DNA of 64,000 nt from Blattabacterium cuenoti (GCF_014252295.1 NZ_CP059215.1:248001-312000); one strand, 5' to 3'. Counted from the first letter of the stretch, positions 44,640 through 54,501 are shown. A program made the numbers and translations. The notes: generated by a model not told the origin, from the sequence alone.

Positions 44640-45830
44640 TTAATGAAATGCCTTTTTGATTCTTGTAAATGCTTCTACGATTTTATCTTCTGAGGAAGCG
44701 TAAGAAATGCGCAAACATTCATGATTCCCGAAAGCACTTCCACTTACAGTAGCTACTTGAACATTATCAAGTAATAATTCAGAAAAATCATCTGCATTTT
44801 TAATAGTTTTTCCATATAATTTTTTCCCAAAAAAATATGAAATTTTTGGAAAAATATAAAAAGCTCCATTTGGTTGATTAAATTGAAACCCATCAATTTC
44901 TTTGATCATATCCATAACTAAATTTCTTCTTTTTTTAAACTCTTTTATCATATATCCTATTTCACTTGGATCATTTTTTAATGCAGAAATAGCTGCTCTT
45001 TGTGCAATAGAATTTGCACAAGAAGTAATTTGTCCCTGTATCTTATCACAAGATTTAGAAATCCATTCTGGAGCTCCAATATATCCAATTCTCCATCCAG
45101 TCATTGAAAAAGCCTTAGATAATCCATTTAGTGTTATTACTTGATTATGAATATCAGGAAATATAGCAATACTAGTAGGATGTTTTTCAGAGTAACAAAT
45201 GTGTTCATAAATCTCATCAGAAAGAATCATGACTTCTGGATATTTTTTAAAAATTTCCGATAAATTTCTTAATTCTTGATAAGAATAAACACTTCCTGTA
45301 GGATTACAAGGAGTACTGAAAATAAATAATTTAGTTTTAGAAGTTATTGCTCTTTCTAATTGCTCTGGATTAATTTTAAAATCGTTTTCCATGGTTGTTG
45401 GTACTACAACAGGATAAGATTCACATAATTTTACCATTTGTAAATAACTTACCCAATAAGGAGCTGGAATAATGACTTCATCATTTGGATTAAGCAAAGA
45501 TAAAAGTACATTCATTATAGCTTGTTTTGCTCCAGTAGAAACTACAATTTGAGAAGGTGTATATTTTAAATGATTATCACGGTAGAACTTTTCGCATATT
45601 ACTTTTCTAAGTTCTAAATATCCGGATACAGGAGTATAATAATGATATCCTTCATCTATCGCTTTTTTAGCGGCATCTAAAACAAAATTAGGAGGTAAAA
45701 AGTCTGGTTCTCCCAAACTTAAATTTATAATGTCATATCCTTTGTTTTTTAATTTTCTAGCTTTAGCTGACATAGCTATGGTTTGCGAATAAGATATATT
45801 ATTCAAACGATGGGACAATCTATTTTTCAT
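44640..45830 (-). CDS. aspC: class I aspartate aminotransferase
   Basis: A 396-residue PLP enzyme with NLSLGEPDF, TGAKQAIMN, PAPYWVSY, the CNPTG block, SDEIYEH and the PLP lysine K239 in GLSKAFSMTGWRIGY. The fold type and motifs fit subgroup Ib aspartate aminotransferases. It likely makes aspartate for DAP, arginine and pyrimidine synthesis. A second aminotransferase at 58604 is only distantly similar. The start follows a TAGATTTG box by 24 bases. Confidence 0.92.
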   Translation of the reverse strand: MKNRLSHRLNNISYSQTIAMSAKARKLKNKGYDIINLSLGEPDFLPPNFVLDAAKKAIDEGYHYYTPVSGYLELRKVICEKFYRDNHLKYTPSQIVVSTGAKQAIMNVLLSLLNPNDEVIIPAPYWVSYLQMVKLCESYPVVVPTTMENDFKINPEQLERAITSKTKLFIFSTPCNPTGSVYSYQELRNLSEIFKKYPEVMILSDEIYEHICYSEKHPTSIAIFPDIHNQVITLNGLSKAFSMTGWRIGYIGAPEWISKSCDKIQGQITSCANSIAQRAAISALKNDPSEIGYMIKEFKKRRNLVMDMIKEIDGFQFNQPNGAFYIFPKISYFFGKKLYGKTIKNADDFSELLLDNVQVATVSGSAFGNHECLRISYASSEDKIVEAFTRIKKAFH

Positions 45831-45854
45831 AGATATTAGAATTTGAAATGATTA

Positions 45855-45862
45855 CAAATCTA
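45855..45862 (-). promoter_or_regulatory. candidate -7 box upstream of aspC
   Basis: TAGATTTG on the minus strand fits TAnnTTTG, 24 bases before the start. The same spacer holds two TAAATTTG copies on the plus strand (45865-45872 and 45877-45884) facing rsmG. Confidence 0.4.
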
Positions 45863-45920
45863 AATAAATTTGGTTATAAATTTGTTGATCCATTCATTTA
45901 AAATTAATATGATTAACAAC

Positions 45921-46541
45921 ATGGAATTAATTAAAAAATATTTTCCAGACTTATTGAATCAACAAATCTATAAGTTGTCTTCTTTAAAAAATTTATACGG
46001 ATATTGGAATACACATGTTAATCTTCTTTCTAGAAAGACATTTTACGATTTTTATCAACAGCATGTTCTTTTTTGTTTAGGAATAGCTAAAGTATTTTCT
46101 TTTTTTCCTGGATCATGCGTTATGGATTTAGGAACAGGAGGAGGATTCCCAGGTATTCCTTTATCCATAATTTTTCCTCATACAGAGTTTATATTAGTAG
46201 ATTCTATTAGAAAAAAAATTAAAATTATAGAAAAAATTATACATAATCTTCATTTAAAAAATGTATATCCTATTTGGATACGTGCAGAAAAATTAGAAAA
46301 AAAATTTGATTTTGTGGTTACTAGGGCTGTCACTAAAATAGATATTATCCATAATTGGATAAAAAATAAATTTAAATGTCAATCTAATTCAAAAATTGTA
46401 AATGGATCTTTATATCTAAAAGGAGGAAATATTTCTGAGGAAATAAAAAAATTTCCTCATGCAATAGAATATCCTTTAAATCATTATTTTGAGGAACCGT
46501 TTTTTATAAATAAAAAAGTGATTTGGATTTCCAATATTTAA
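45921..46541 (+). CDS. rsmG: 16S rRNA (guanine527-N7)-methyltransferase
   Basis: A 206-residue SAM-dependent methyltransferase with the GidB signatures NLLSRKTFYDFYQQHVL, VMDLGTGGGFPGIPLSI and VTRAVTKI. I start at 45921 (MELIKKYFPDLL), as in related proteins. ATG at 45909 would add four residues and 45870 would add an unsupported leader. The following amidohydrolase begins 29 bases downstream. Confidence 0.92.
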   Translation: MELIKKYFPDLLNQQIYKLSSLKNLYGYWNTHVNLLSRKTFYDFYQQHVLFCLGIAKVFSFFPGSCVMDLGTGGGFPGIPLSIIFPHTEFILVDSIRKKIKIIEKIIHNLHLKNVYPIWIRAEKLEKKFDFVVTRAVTKIDIIHNWIKNKFKCQSNSKIVNGSLYLKGGNISEEIKKFPHAIEYPLNHYFEEPFFINKKVIWISNI

Positions 46542-46570
46542 AATATATTAAAAAAAAGATAGAATTAAAA

Positions 46571-47530
46571 ATGAATCCTAAGAAAATTTTTATAGAAAAA
46601 GTAAAAGAAAAAGGTGGATGGGTAAATGCTCATTCTCACTTAGACAGAGCTTATACTCTAACAAAAAAAAATTTCAAATATTCTTATTTTCCTCTAAAAA
46701 AAAAATGGTATCTGGTGGATGAAATGAAACGTTTAGCTACAGAAGAAGATATTTATATCCGTATGGAAAAAGCTTTAGAATATTTTTTAATGCAAGGAAC
46801 ACAAGCTTTATGCTCTTTTATAGATGTAGATGAAATTATTGAAGATCGTGCTTTGAAAGCAGCTCAAAAATTGAAGAATAATTATGGAAATTACATTTAT
46901 ATTCGTTTTGCTAATCAAGTACTGAAAGGAGTGTTAGATAACAAGTCCAGATATTGGTTCGATAAATCAGTAGATTTTGTGGATATTATTGGAGGATTAC
47001 CCGCCAAAGATTATGGAAGAGAAGATGAACATCTAGATGTTTTATTAAAAACAGCTAAAAAAAAGGAAAAAATAGTGCATGTACATGTTGATCAATTTAA
47101 TACTAGCGAAGAAAAAGAAACCGAAAAATTAGCAAAAAAGACGATTGAATATGGAATGCAAGGAAAAGTAGTAGCCATTCATAGCATTTCTTTGGCTGCA
47201 CATTTTAGAGATTATCGTTATGAAACATATCAATTGATGAAAAAAGCAAATTTAATGGTAATTTCTTGTCCAATTGCTTGGATTGATCACAACAGAAGTG
47301 AACGTTTGACTCCTAGCCATAATTCTATTACTCCAGTGGATGAAATGCTCCCTGAAGGAATAATAGTAGCATTTGGAACAGATAATATTTGTGATATATA
47401 CAAACCTTTTTCTGATGGAAATCTATGGATAGAATTACGTGTAATGTTAGAAGCTTGTCATTATTATAATATAGATCATTTGGTAGAAATTGCTACAATA
47501 AATGGATTAAAAGTATTAGGATTAGTCTAA
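46571..47530 (+). CDS. amidohydrolase, cytosine deaminase-like
   Basis: A 319-residue TIM-barrel amidohydrolase. Metal ligands fit the CodA type: H21 and H23 (HSHLD), H170/H172 (HVHVDQFN), H204 (AIHSISLAA) and D271 (FGTDNICD). The stretch SCPIAWID-x-R and ITPVDEMLPEGI follow CodA order. It is about 100 residues shorter than E. coli CodA and lacks the N-terminal beta sandwich typical of free deaminases, so the substrate may differ. I start at 46571, since the upstream TTG overlaps rsmG. Possible roles are pyrimidine salvage or another amide or amine hydrolysis. Confidence 0.72.
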   Translation: MNPKKIFIEKVKEKGGWVNAHSHLDRAYTLTKKNFKYSYFPLKKKWYLVDEMKRLATEEDIYIRMEKALEYFLMQGTQALCSFIDVDEIIEDRALKAAQKLKNNYGNYIYIRFANQVLKGVLDNKSRYWFDKSVDFVDIIGGLPAKDYGREDEHLDVLLKTAKKKEKIVHVHVDQFNTSEEKETEKLAKKTIEYGMQGKVVAIHSISLAAHFRDYRYETYQLMKKANLMVISCPIAWIDHNRSERLTPSHNSITPVDEMLPEGIIVAFGTDNICDIYKPFSDGNLWIELRVMLEACHYYNIDHLVEIATINGLKVLGLV

Positions 47531-47538
47531 TAAATAAT

Positions 47539-49044
47539 TTATTTTTTTCTCCATTTTTCTGGTCGCATTTGTGGAAAAAATAAAACTTCTTGAATAGAAT
47601 ATTTTTTAGTTAGTAACATCACTAAACGATCTATTCCAATTCCAATTCCTGCAGTAGGAGGCATTCCAAATTCTAAAGCACGTATAAAATCTTGATCAAT
47701 TGACATAAATTCATCTTTTTTATTTTTTTTGGATAACTTCATTTGTTTCCGTAAACGATCAAGCTGATCTATAGGATCATTAAGTTCTGAATATGCATTA
47801 GCAATTTCTTGTCCATTGATAAGAAGTTCAAAACGTTCTGATAAATTTTCTTTATGACGATGTCTTTTGGTTAAAGGACTCATTTCTATTGGATAATCAA
47901 TAATAAAAGTAGGATTAATGTAATTTTTTTCGCATTTTTCTTCGAAAATGTTCTCAATAAGTTTAGCTTTGCTCATTTTTACATTTTCTTCTATATGCAA
48001 TTTATGACATACTGTTCTTAACTCCTCTTCTTCCATTTTTTCTAAATCAAATCCTGTATATTTTTTAATAGAATCCAATATAGGAATACGGGGAAAAGGA
48101 GTATTAAAATTAATATGATTATTTTCTTTTTCTTGAAATTTATTCCATATATACTTCATCAGTTCTTCTGTAAAATTCATCATCCAATAATAGTCTTTAT
48201 AAGCTATATAAAGCTCTAATACAGTAAATTCTGGATTATGAATCCGATCCATCCCCTCATTTCTGAAGTTCCTGGAAAATTCATAAACCCCGTGGAATCC
48301 CCCAATTATAAGTCTTTTCAAATAAAGTTCATTAGCTATACGTAAATATAATGGAATTCCTAACGTATTGTGATAAGTTTCAAAAGGGCGAGCTACTGCT
48401 CCTCCAGGAATAGATTGTAAAATAGGTGTATCTACCTCTAAATAACCTTTGTTATCCAGATAATTTCTTATTTTCTGTATGATACTAGTTCTTTTCAAAA
48501 AAATTTCTTTGACATGATCATTTACTATAAGATCTACATAACGCATGCGATAACGTTGTTCCATATTGGAAAAGGCATCGTATATTTTTTTATTTTTTTT
48601 ATCCACTTTTACTTGTGGTAATGGTCGTATCGATTTGGATAACAAGGTTAATTTATGAACACGTATAGTGATCTCATTCATTTTTGTTTTAAATAAAAAA
48701 CCTGTTACTCCAATAATATCCCCTATATCTATAAGTTTTTTTAAAAAAATGTTGTAAGTATCCTCTTTTCCCATTTTATCTGAGTATAAATAGTTTTGAG
48801 AAAAGTATACTTGTATATAACCCGTATGATCTTTAATTTCTCCAAAAGAAGCTTTTCCTAAAAATCGAAAACGCATTAAACGTCCGGAAATACTAATGTT
48901 TTTTTTTTCGATAAAATTTTTTTTTATATCCAAAATAGAACTAGTTACACTGTATTCCTCTGATGGATAAGGATTTATTCCTAATGACTTAAGTTTATCT
49001 AGTTTTTTTCTACGTATGATTTGTTGTTCTGATAAATAGGGCAT
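47539..49044 (-). CDS. lysS: lysyl-tRNA synthetase, class II
   Basis: A 501-residue synthetase with N-terminal OB-fold anticodon domain (about 50-145), motif 2 [15 protein letters not shown], the lysine-binding stretch [15 protein letters not shown] and motif 3 [14 protein letters not shown]. The coding strand has a ten-A run at 48899-48908 that remains in frame. Convergent with the amidohydrolase gene at eight bases. Confidence 0.96.
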   Translation of the reverse strand: MPYLSEQQIIRRKKLDKLKSLGINPYPSEEYSVTSSILDIKKNFIEKKNISISGRLMRFRFLGKASFGEIKDHTGYIQVYFSQNYLYSDKMGKEDTYNIFLKKLIDIGDIIGVTGFLFKTKMNEITIRVHKLTLLSKSIRPLPQVKVDKKNKKIYDAFSNMEQRYRMRYVDLIVNDHVKEIFLKRTSIIQKIRNYLDNKGYLEVDTPILQSIPGGAVARPFETYHNTLGIPLYLRIANELYLKRLIIGGFHGVYEFSRNFRNEGMDRIHNPEFTVLELYIAYKDYYWMMNFTEELMKYIWNKFQEKENNHINFNTPFPRIPILDSIKKYTGFDLEKMEEEELRTVCHKLHIEENVKMSKAKLIENIFEEKCEKNYINPTFIIDYPIEMSPLTKRHRHKENLSERFELLINGQEIANAYSELNDPIDQLDRLRKQMKLSKKNKKDEFMSIDQDFIRALEFGMPPTAGIGIGIDRLVMLLTKKYSIQEVLFFPQMRPEKWRKK

Positions 49045-49065
49045 AGATTGTATTTATGAATGTAT

Positions 49066-49073
49066 CAAAAATA
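49066..49073 (-). promoter_or_regulatory. candidate -7 box upstream of lysS
   Basis: TATTTTTG on the minus strand fits TAnnTTTG and ends 21 bases before the lysS start, the same distance seen at der. Confidence 0.35.
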
Positions 49074-49095
49074 CCCAAAATGGACAAAACGAAGG

Positions 49096-49103
49096 TATAT
49101 TTG
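49096..49103 (+). promoter_or_regulatory. candidate -7 box upstream of lipB
   Basis: TATATTTG fits TAnnTTTG, 53 bases before the lipB start, in the spacer shared with lysS. Confidence 0.33.
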
Positions 49104-49156
49104 TTTTTTTACATTGCGTTATTATTTCTATTAAAATAAAGAAACTAAAGAAATTT

Positions 49157-49876
49157 ATGAAAAAAAAAATACTTTTTTTCGAAGATTTAGGAAAAAAAGA
49201 ATACGAAAAAACTTGGAAATATCAGAAAAGATTATTTGATGATATTATTCAAAAAAAAGTAAATAAAATTTTTTCTAAAAAAGCCGGATATTTTCTATTT
49301 GTAGAACACCCTCATGTATATACTATAGGAAAAAATGGAAAAAAAGATAAACATTTGTTGGTAACATCAGATTTTTTAAAAAAAATAAATGCAACCTATT
49401 ATCAAACAGACAGAGGGGGTGATATAACTTATCATGGACCTGGACAATTGATAGGATATCCCATTTTAAATATGGATTATTTCTTTACGGATATTCATAA
49501 ATACCTTCGTCTTTTAGAAGAAGTAATTATCCATTTTTTATGGAAAAATTATGAAATTAAAGGAGAACGAAAAAAAGGGCAAACAGGAGTATGGTTTCAT
49601 AATAAAAATGGAAAATCAAGAAAAATATGTGCAATAGGAATTAGAATGAGTCGTTGGGTTACCATGCACGGATTTGCTTTAAATGTAAATACAGATTTAC
49701 GGTATTTTGATCATATTATTCCTTGTGGAATTCATAATCAAGAAGTAACTTCTTTAAAAAAAGAATTAAAAAAAAATGATATCTCTTTTCAAGATGTGAA
49801 ACGTATGGTAAAAAAATCTTTTCAAGAAATTTTCGATGTAAAATTCATACCTATTCAAAAAAAATTAGATGAATAA
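49157..49876 (+). CDS. lipB: octanoyl-ACP:protein octanoyltransferase
   Basis: First step of lipoate synthesis: moves octanoyl from ACP to lipoyl domains. The 239-residue protein has FVEHPHVYTIGKNGK, DRGGDITYHGPGQLIGYP, the catalytic lysine K156 in RKICAIGIR and the catalytic cysteine C190 in IIPCGI. It depends on phosphopantetheinylated ACP, made by a transferase such as the one at 23405. Convergent with mtaB, two bases apart. Confidence 0.95.
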   Translation: MKKKILFFEDLGKKEYEKTWKYQKRLFDDIIQKKVNKIFSKKAGYFLFVEHPHVYTIGKNGKKDKHLLVTSDFLKKINATYYQTDRGGDITYHGPGQLIGYPILNMDYFFTDIHKYLRLLEEVIIHFLWKNYEIKGERKKGQTGVWFHNKNGKSRKICAIGIRMSRWVTMHGFALNVNTDLRYFDHIIPCGIHNQEVTSLKKELKKNDISFQDVKRMVKKSFQEIFDVKFIPIQKKLDE

Positions 49877-49878
49877 TT

Positions 49879-51210
49879 TCATAATTTATTTATGGGTTTG
49901 GCTATCATAATTCCATCTTTATCTCTTTTTGTGAGAAAAACATCTTGCAATGTGTTTATATATAATAAATTATATGAATTTAATGGGATCTTCACTCTAA
50001 GATAATTTTCTGTATATCCATATAAATATTCTTGATTTTTAGAATTTTTTTCAAACAAAACAGTTTTCTTCGTGTGAATTTGACTTTCGCAAAAAAAACG
50101 ATATTTTTTGTTTGATAGATTTCTCAAAATTTGATTTCGTTTCCATTGTATTTTTTTAGATACATGTCCCTGTATCATAATAGACTTTGTATTTGGTCTT
50201 GGAGAATAAGTAAATACGTGTAAAGATGAAATTTCTAATTTTTTCAAAAAATTGTAAGTTTCCAAAAAATGTTTATGTGTTTCTCCAGGAAACCCGACAA
50301 TAATATCTGAACCTATATAAGCATCTGGGATGAATCTTCGTATTTTTTTGATCTTTTCTTGATAAAGTTCGCGTTTATAACGTCTATGCATTTTTCCCAA
50401 TATATCGTTACTTCCAGACTGTAAAGGAATATGAAAATGAGGGACAAAATGTTTGCTTTGAGAAAAAAATTCAATATATTCATTTTTTAATAAATTAGGT
50501 TCTATAGATGATAAACGTATTCTTCCTTTCTCTTTGATTTGATCTATAGCTTTGATTAAATCAAAAAATGTATACAAACGACTACTTTTCCCATACATTT
50601 TTCCATAATCTCCAATATTAATACCTGTTAAAACGATTTCTTTTACCCCTTTACTAAAAATAAATCTAATATTTTTTAATATATTTTCTATGCTCTCAGA
50701 ACGAGATGCTCCCCTTAACATGGGAATAATGCAATAGCTGCACTTATAATCACAACCATCCTGTATTTTTAAAAAAGAACGAGTTCTTTCTCCAACAGAA
50801 AACGATGGAAAATAAGCATTTTTTGTCTCTGTATTTGAAATAATTGTTGGATAAGATTTTTTCAATAATTTTCCATCAATATAATCTATGATTTTAAATT
50901 TTTCGTTAGAACCTAAAACTAGATCTACTCCAATGAAAGACGAAATTTTTTTATAATTTAATTGAGCATAGCATCCTACTGCTATAATAAAAGCCTGTGA
51001 ATTTTTATTTCTAGCTGAACGTACAATATATTTAAATTCAAGTTCTGCATTTCTTGTAACAGAACAGCTATTAATTACATAAATATCTGCATAACTTTTA
51101 AAAGGAACATGTTGATAATATAAATTAGAAAATTTACTTGCTATAGTAGAGGTCTCTGCGTAATTTAGTTTACACCCCATTGTATAAAATGCTACTTTTT
51201 TTTTGACCAT
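49879..51210 (-). CDS. mtaB: MiaB-family tRNA methylthiotransferase (MtaB type)
   Basis: A 443-residue radical-SAM enzyme. The UPF0004 domain holds the three cysteines of the auxiliary cluster (TMGCKLN, NSCSVT, VGCYAQ). The radical SAM CxxxCxxC is in GCDYKCSYCIIP, followed by GASRSE, and a C-terminal TRAM-like part. The opening TMGCKLNYAET is typical of MtaB, which thiomethylates t6A37, rather than MiaB or RimO. A terminator hairpin separates it from the peroxiredoxin gene upstream. Confidence 0.87.
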   Translation of the reverse strand: MVKKKVAFYTMGCKLNYAETSTIASKFSNLYYQHVPFKSYADIYVINSCSVTRNAELEFKYIVRSARNKNSQAFIIAVGCYAQLNYKKISSFIGVDLVLGSNEKFKIIDYIDGKLLKKSYPTIISNTETKNAYFPSFSVGERTRSFLKIQDGCDYKCSYCIIPMLRGASRSESIENILKNIRFIFSKGVKEIVLTGINIGDYGKMYGKSSRLYTFFDLIKAIDQIKEKGRIRLSSIEPNLLKNEYIEFFSQSKHFVPHFHIPLQSGSNDILGKMHRRYKRELYQEKIKKIRRFIPDAYIGSDIIVGFPGETHKHFLETYNFLKKLEISSLHVFTYSPRPNTKSIMIQGHVSKKIQWKRNQILRNLSNKKYRFFCESQIHTKKTVLFEKNSKNQEYLYGYTENYLRVKIPLNSYNLLYINTLQDVFLTKRDKDGIMIAKPINKL

Positions 51211-51236
51211 TTATACCGATTATTTAGGAAAAATAA

Positions 51237-51262
51237 GGATCAGATTATTTTCAATCCGATCC
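51237..51262 (-). terminator. Rho-independent terminator downstream of the peroxiredoxin gene
   Basis: A ten-base stem, GGATCAGATT (51237-51246) with AATCCGATCC (51253-51262), one G-U-type mismatch and a six-base loop. On the minus strand it is followed by TTATTTTTCC; on the plus strand by ACTTTTTTTT, so it could work both ways. It lies 25 bases after the peroxiredoxin stop. Confidence 0.7.
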
Positions 51263-51287
51263 ACTTTTTTTTCTAACTTCTAAACTT

Positions 51288-51917
51288 CTAAGATGAAAAA
51301 TAATCTATAATTCCACTATGACTAGCTTTCATAGCTTTTTTTCCTTTTGTCCAATTTGCTGGACATACTTCTCCACTTTTTTCATAATATTGAATAGAAT
51401 CTACCATACGAATAGCCTCATGTACATTTCTACCTAAAGGAAAATCATTAACCAAAAAATGTCGTATAATACCTTTCTTATCTATTAAAAATAAACCTCT
51501 GTAAGCAATAAGTTCTCCATTTGCTTTCAATCCTTCATTTTGATTGCAAACCCAATCTCCAGATAAAACTCCATAGTTATAAGATATGGTTTTATTAATA
51601 TCAGAAACAAGAGGGTAGGTAACTCCATATATTCCACCTTTTTCTTTTGGCATCTGTAACCAAGACCAATGAGATTGCTCTGTGTCTGTAGATACAGCAA
51701 TAATTTGTACATTTCTATTCTCAAAATCCTTTATTTTTTCTTGAAATGCATAAATTTCTGTAGGACATACAAAAGTAAAATCTTTGGGATAGAAAAAAAG
51801 CAAAATATACTTTTTACCAAAAAATTGTTCTAAAGTAAAATTTTGTACAATATCTTTTCCATTTAATACCGCACTAGCCCTAAAATTAGGCGCTTTTTTT
51901 GAAATTAATGTCTTCAT
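51288..51917 (-). CDS. typical 2-Cys peroxiredoxin (AhpC/Prx1 family)
   Basis: Reduces hydrogen peroxide and organic peroxides. The 209-residue protein has the peroxidatic cysteine C51 in FTFVCPTEIYAF and the resolving cysteine C185 in GEVCPANW. I start at 51917 (MKTLISKKAPNF); the ATG at 51938 adds seven unsupported residues. No AhpF reductase is adjacent, so thioredoxin is the likely electron donor. Confidence 0.92.
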   Translation of the reverse strand: MKTLISKKAPNFRASAVLNGKDIVQNFTLEQFFGKKYILLFFYPKDFTFVCPTEIYAFQEKIKDFENRNVQIIAVSTDTEQSHWSWLQMPKEKGGIYGVTYPLVSDINKTISYNYGVLSGDWVCNQNEGLKANGELIAYRGLFLIDKKGIIRHFLVNDFPLGRNVHEAIRMVDSIQYYEKSGEVCPANWTKGKKAMKASHSGIIDYFSS

Positions 51918-51989
51918 TTTTCGAAAATTTATAAGCACGAATTTACCAAAAATTATTATTATTATGGAATTATGGTAAAAAGAAAAAAA

Positions 51990-53849
51990 TTACACATATC
52001 TATGTAACTTTTTATGAAGTTCATTTTTTATATTTGTTAAATCTATGATTTTTTTGAGAAAGTATTTTCTATCATCGTTTTTTGTTATATTATGATGAAT
52101 TATTTCTTTTTTAATCAATTTTGAAATACATAAAGATTTATATTTCAATATAATATCAATTATATATTGATAAATATGATCTTCTTGAGAAGGAACTTTT
52201 ATTCCTTTTTTATCCCATTTAGATAATGGATAAAAATTTTTTTCTCCTTTATCATCAGTATCACTCTTCAAGTTTGAAGAACCTGTTCCCCCCTTTTGTA
52301 AACAAATTTTATCAAAAATTACTTTATTTTTTTTCGAAGAAAAACGTAAATTCCAATATTTGAAGGCATGCAATATTTCTTCCAAAACTGTTGTATTGCA
52401 TTTTTCTTTTTCTATTATTTTATCTCCATAATTTAAAATCAATTGAATTAATTTCTCTTCAAGAATAAGAATAAGAGGGGTTTGATTGTTTTTTTTATCC
52501 TTAATTACTTGAATTTTATGAATTTTTTGTTCATTTTTTTTGTTGATTTTTTCCAATTCATGAATTAAAATTTCTTGACGAATTCTAAGGATTTTGGAAG
52601 CTTCTTGTAAGTATAATTCTTTTTGAAGAAGATTGGATATTTTTGAAATACTATTTAAAATGTTTAAAACAAAAAATGATTTTTTAATGGGATCATCTTT
52701 ATGGAATTTTCCATATATTTTTTGTTTAAAAGAAACGAAATTATAACTACTTTTCACCAAAAAATATCTTAGTCTAGAACGAGAATACTTTTTAGATATA
52801 GAATCTGGATCTTCTCCGTTAGAAATAAATAATATACGTAAATTCATCCCTTGTTCCAATATCATATTAATTCCTCTTAAAGAGGCTTTAATTCCAGAAC
52901 TATCCCCATCATAAAAAAGAACTATATTTTTCGTAAATTTTTTTATCAATAGTATTTGATCAACAGTCAGTGAAATTCCAGAAGAAGATACTACATTTTT
53001 TATTCCAGACTGATGTAAAGAAAGAACATCTGTATATCCTTCTACTAAATAACAAAGGTCCTCTTTGAGGATATTTCTTTTAGCTTGGAATAATCCATAT
53101 AATATTTTACCTTTTTGAAAAATATCACTTTCTGATGAATTGATATATTTTGTTGTAGAACATGAATAGCTAGAATCAATACTTCTTCCCCCAAAACCTA
53201 TCACTTTTCCTGATAAATTATGTATTGGAAACATCACACGTTGACGAAAACAATCATTATTATAATATTTCCTAGATACAGTAAAACCAGATTTTTTTAG
53301 ATACCGTATTTTAAATCCTTTTTCTAAGGCTTTGTTAGTGAAAAAACTCCAAGAAAGAGGAGCATATCCTAGTTCAAATTTATGAATTATTTTCATATTA
53401 AAACCTCTTTTTTGAGTCAGATAATTGAATCCATTTTTTTGTCCCTCTTTAGTAAAAAATAATTGATTTATGAAAAAACGTTTTGCATAATCCTGTATCA
53501 AGTATAATTTTTCATTTTCTTCATGATCTATATCTATTTTACTTTTGCTAAATTTTTCTATATATTCAATTTGAATATTATATTTTTTAGCAAGATAATG
53601 TAATGATTCAACATAAGTAAAATGTTCATGCTCCATAAGAAAAGTAATAATATTGCCACCTTTTCCAGAACTAAAATCCTTCCATATTTTTTTTATAGGA
53701 GAAACTATAAAAGAAGGTGTTTTTTCATTAGAAAAAGGACTAAGTCCCCTATAATTTAAACCACTTTTTTTTAACTCTACAAAATCTCCAATAATGTCTT
53801 CTATACAAGAAACAGAAAGTATTTTTTTTATAGTTTTTTTAGAAATCAT
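51990..53849 (-). CDS. dnaG: DNA primase
   Basis: Makes RNA primers for replication. The 619-residue protein has the N-terminal CHC2-type domain, the Toprim core (VEGYTDVLSLHQSG, FYDGDSSGIKAS) and a C-terminal helical region for helicase contact. The zinc ligands are gone: the usual Cys-His-Cys-Cys positions read S37, S40, D58 and S61, while the surrounding NEKTPSF and GKGGN are kept. I recall the same loss in other Flavobacteriia. The 5' end overlaps rpe by eleven bases. Confidence 0.93.
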   Translation of the reverse strand: MISKKTIKKILSVSCIEDIIGDFVELKKSGLNYRGLSPFSNEKTPSFIVSPIKKIWKDFSSGKGGNIITFLMEHEHFTYVESLHYLAKKYNIQIEYIEKFSKSKIDIDHEENEKLYLIQDYAKRFFINQLFFTKEGQKNGFNYLTQKRGFNMKIIHKFELGYAPLSWSFFTNKALEKGFKIRYLKKSGFTVSRKYYNNDCFRQRVMFPIHNLSGKVIGFGGRSIDSSYSCSTTKYINSSESDIFQKGKILYGLFQAKRNILKEDLCYLVEGYTDVLSLHQSGIKNVVSSSGISLTVDQILLIKKFTKNIVLFYDGDSSGIKASLRGINMILEQGMNLRILFISNGEDPDSISKKYSRSRLRYFLVKSSYNFVSFKQKIYGKFHKDDPIKKSFFVLNILNSISKISNLLQKELYLQEASKILRIRQEILIHELEKINKKNEQKIHKIQVIKDKKNNQTPLILILEEKLIQLILNYGDKIIEKEKCNTTVLEEILHAFKYWNLRFSSKKNKVIFDKICLQKGGTGSSNLKSDTDDKGEKNFYPLSKWDKKGIKVPSQEDHIYQYIIDIILKYKSLCISKLIKKEIIHHNITKNDDRKYFLKKIIDLTNIKNELHKKLHRYV

Positions 53850-54501
53850 TATTACAAAATTTCATTTTATGAATAATTTTTTTTGGATTAGAATTAGAAA
53901 AAATAGTAGTTCCTGCTACTAATATATCTGCTCCATTTCTGAATAAATAAGAAGCATTTTCTAAATTAATTCCTCCATCTACTTCTATAAGAGCAGAAGA
54001 ATTCTTCTTTAAGATCAAATCTTTAGTATCTTCTAACTTTTGATATGTTTGTTTAATAAACTTTTGCCCGCTAGAACCAGGATTTACACTCATCAATAAA
54101 ACAAAATCTAGATCTTTAATAATATCTTGCAAAAGAAAAATTGGAGTATGTGGATTTACAGCTACACCTACTTTCATTCCATATTCTTTAATAGAAGAAA
54201 TAGTTTTATTTAAGTGTATAGAGGCTTCGTAATGAATGTGTAAATGATCTGCTCCAGAATCTTTCAATTGTTCAATGTATGATTCTGGTTGTAATATCAT
54301 TAAATGAACATCGATAGGTTTATTCGCATACTTTTTGACATGTTTGGTAAATAATGATCCAAAAGAAATATTAGATACGAAAGAGGAATCCATAATGTCA
54401 ATATGAAACCAATCTGCTTCACTTTCATTCAGCATTTCTATTTCACGATGCAAAAACGCTAAATTTGCTGAGAGCAAGGATGGAGCTATAATTTTTTTCA
54501 T
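53839..54501 (-). CDS. rpe: ribulose-phosphate 3-epimerase
   Basis: Pentose phosphate pathway enzyme interconverting ribulose-5-P and xylulose-5-P. The 220-residue TIM barrel has IAPSLLSANLA, the metal-binding HIDIMDSSFVSNISFG, HLMI, VNPGSSGQKF and EVDGGI. I start at 54501 (MKKIIAPSLLS); the ATG at 54519 adds six residues. It is followed by dnaG with an 11-base overlap. Confidence 0.95.
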   Translation of the reverse strand: MKKIIAPSLLSANLAFLHREIEMLNESEADWFHIDIMDSSFVSNISFGSLFTKHVKKYANKPIDVHLMILQPESYIEQLKDSGADHLHIHYEASIHLNKTISSIKEYGMKVGVAVNPHTPIFLLQDIIKDLDFVLLMSVNPGSSGQKFIKQTYQKLEDTKDLILKKNSSALIEVDGGINLENASYLFRNGADILVAGTTIFSNSNPKKIIHKMKFCNNDF

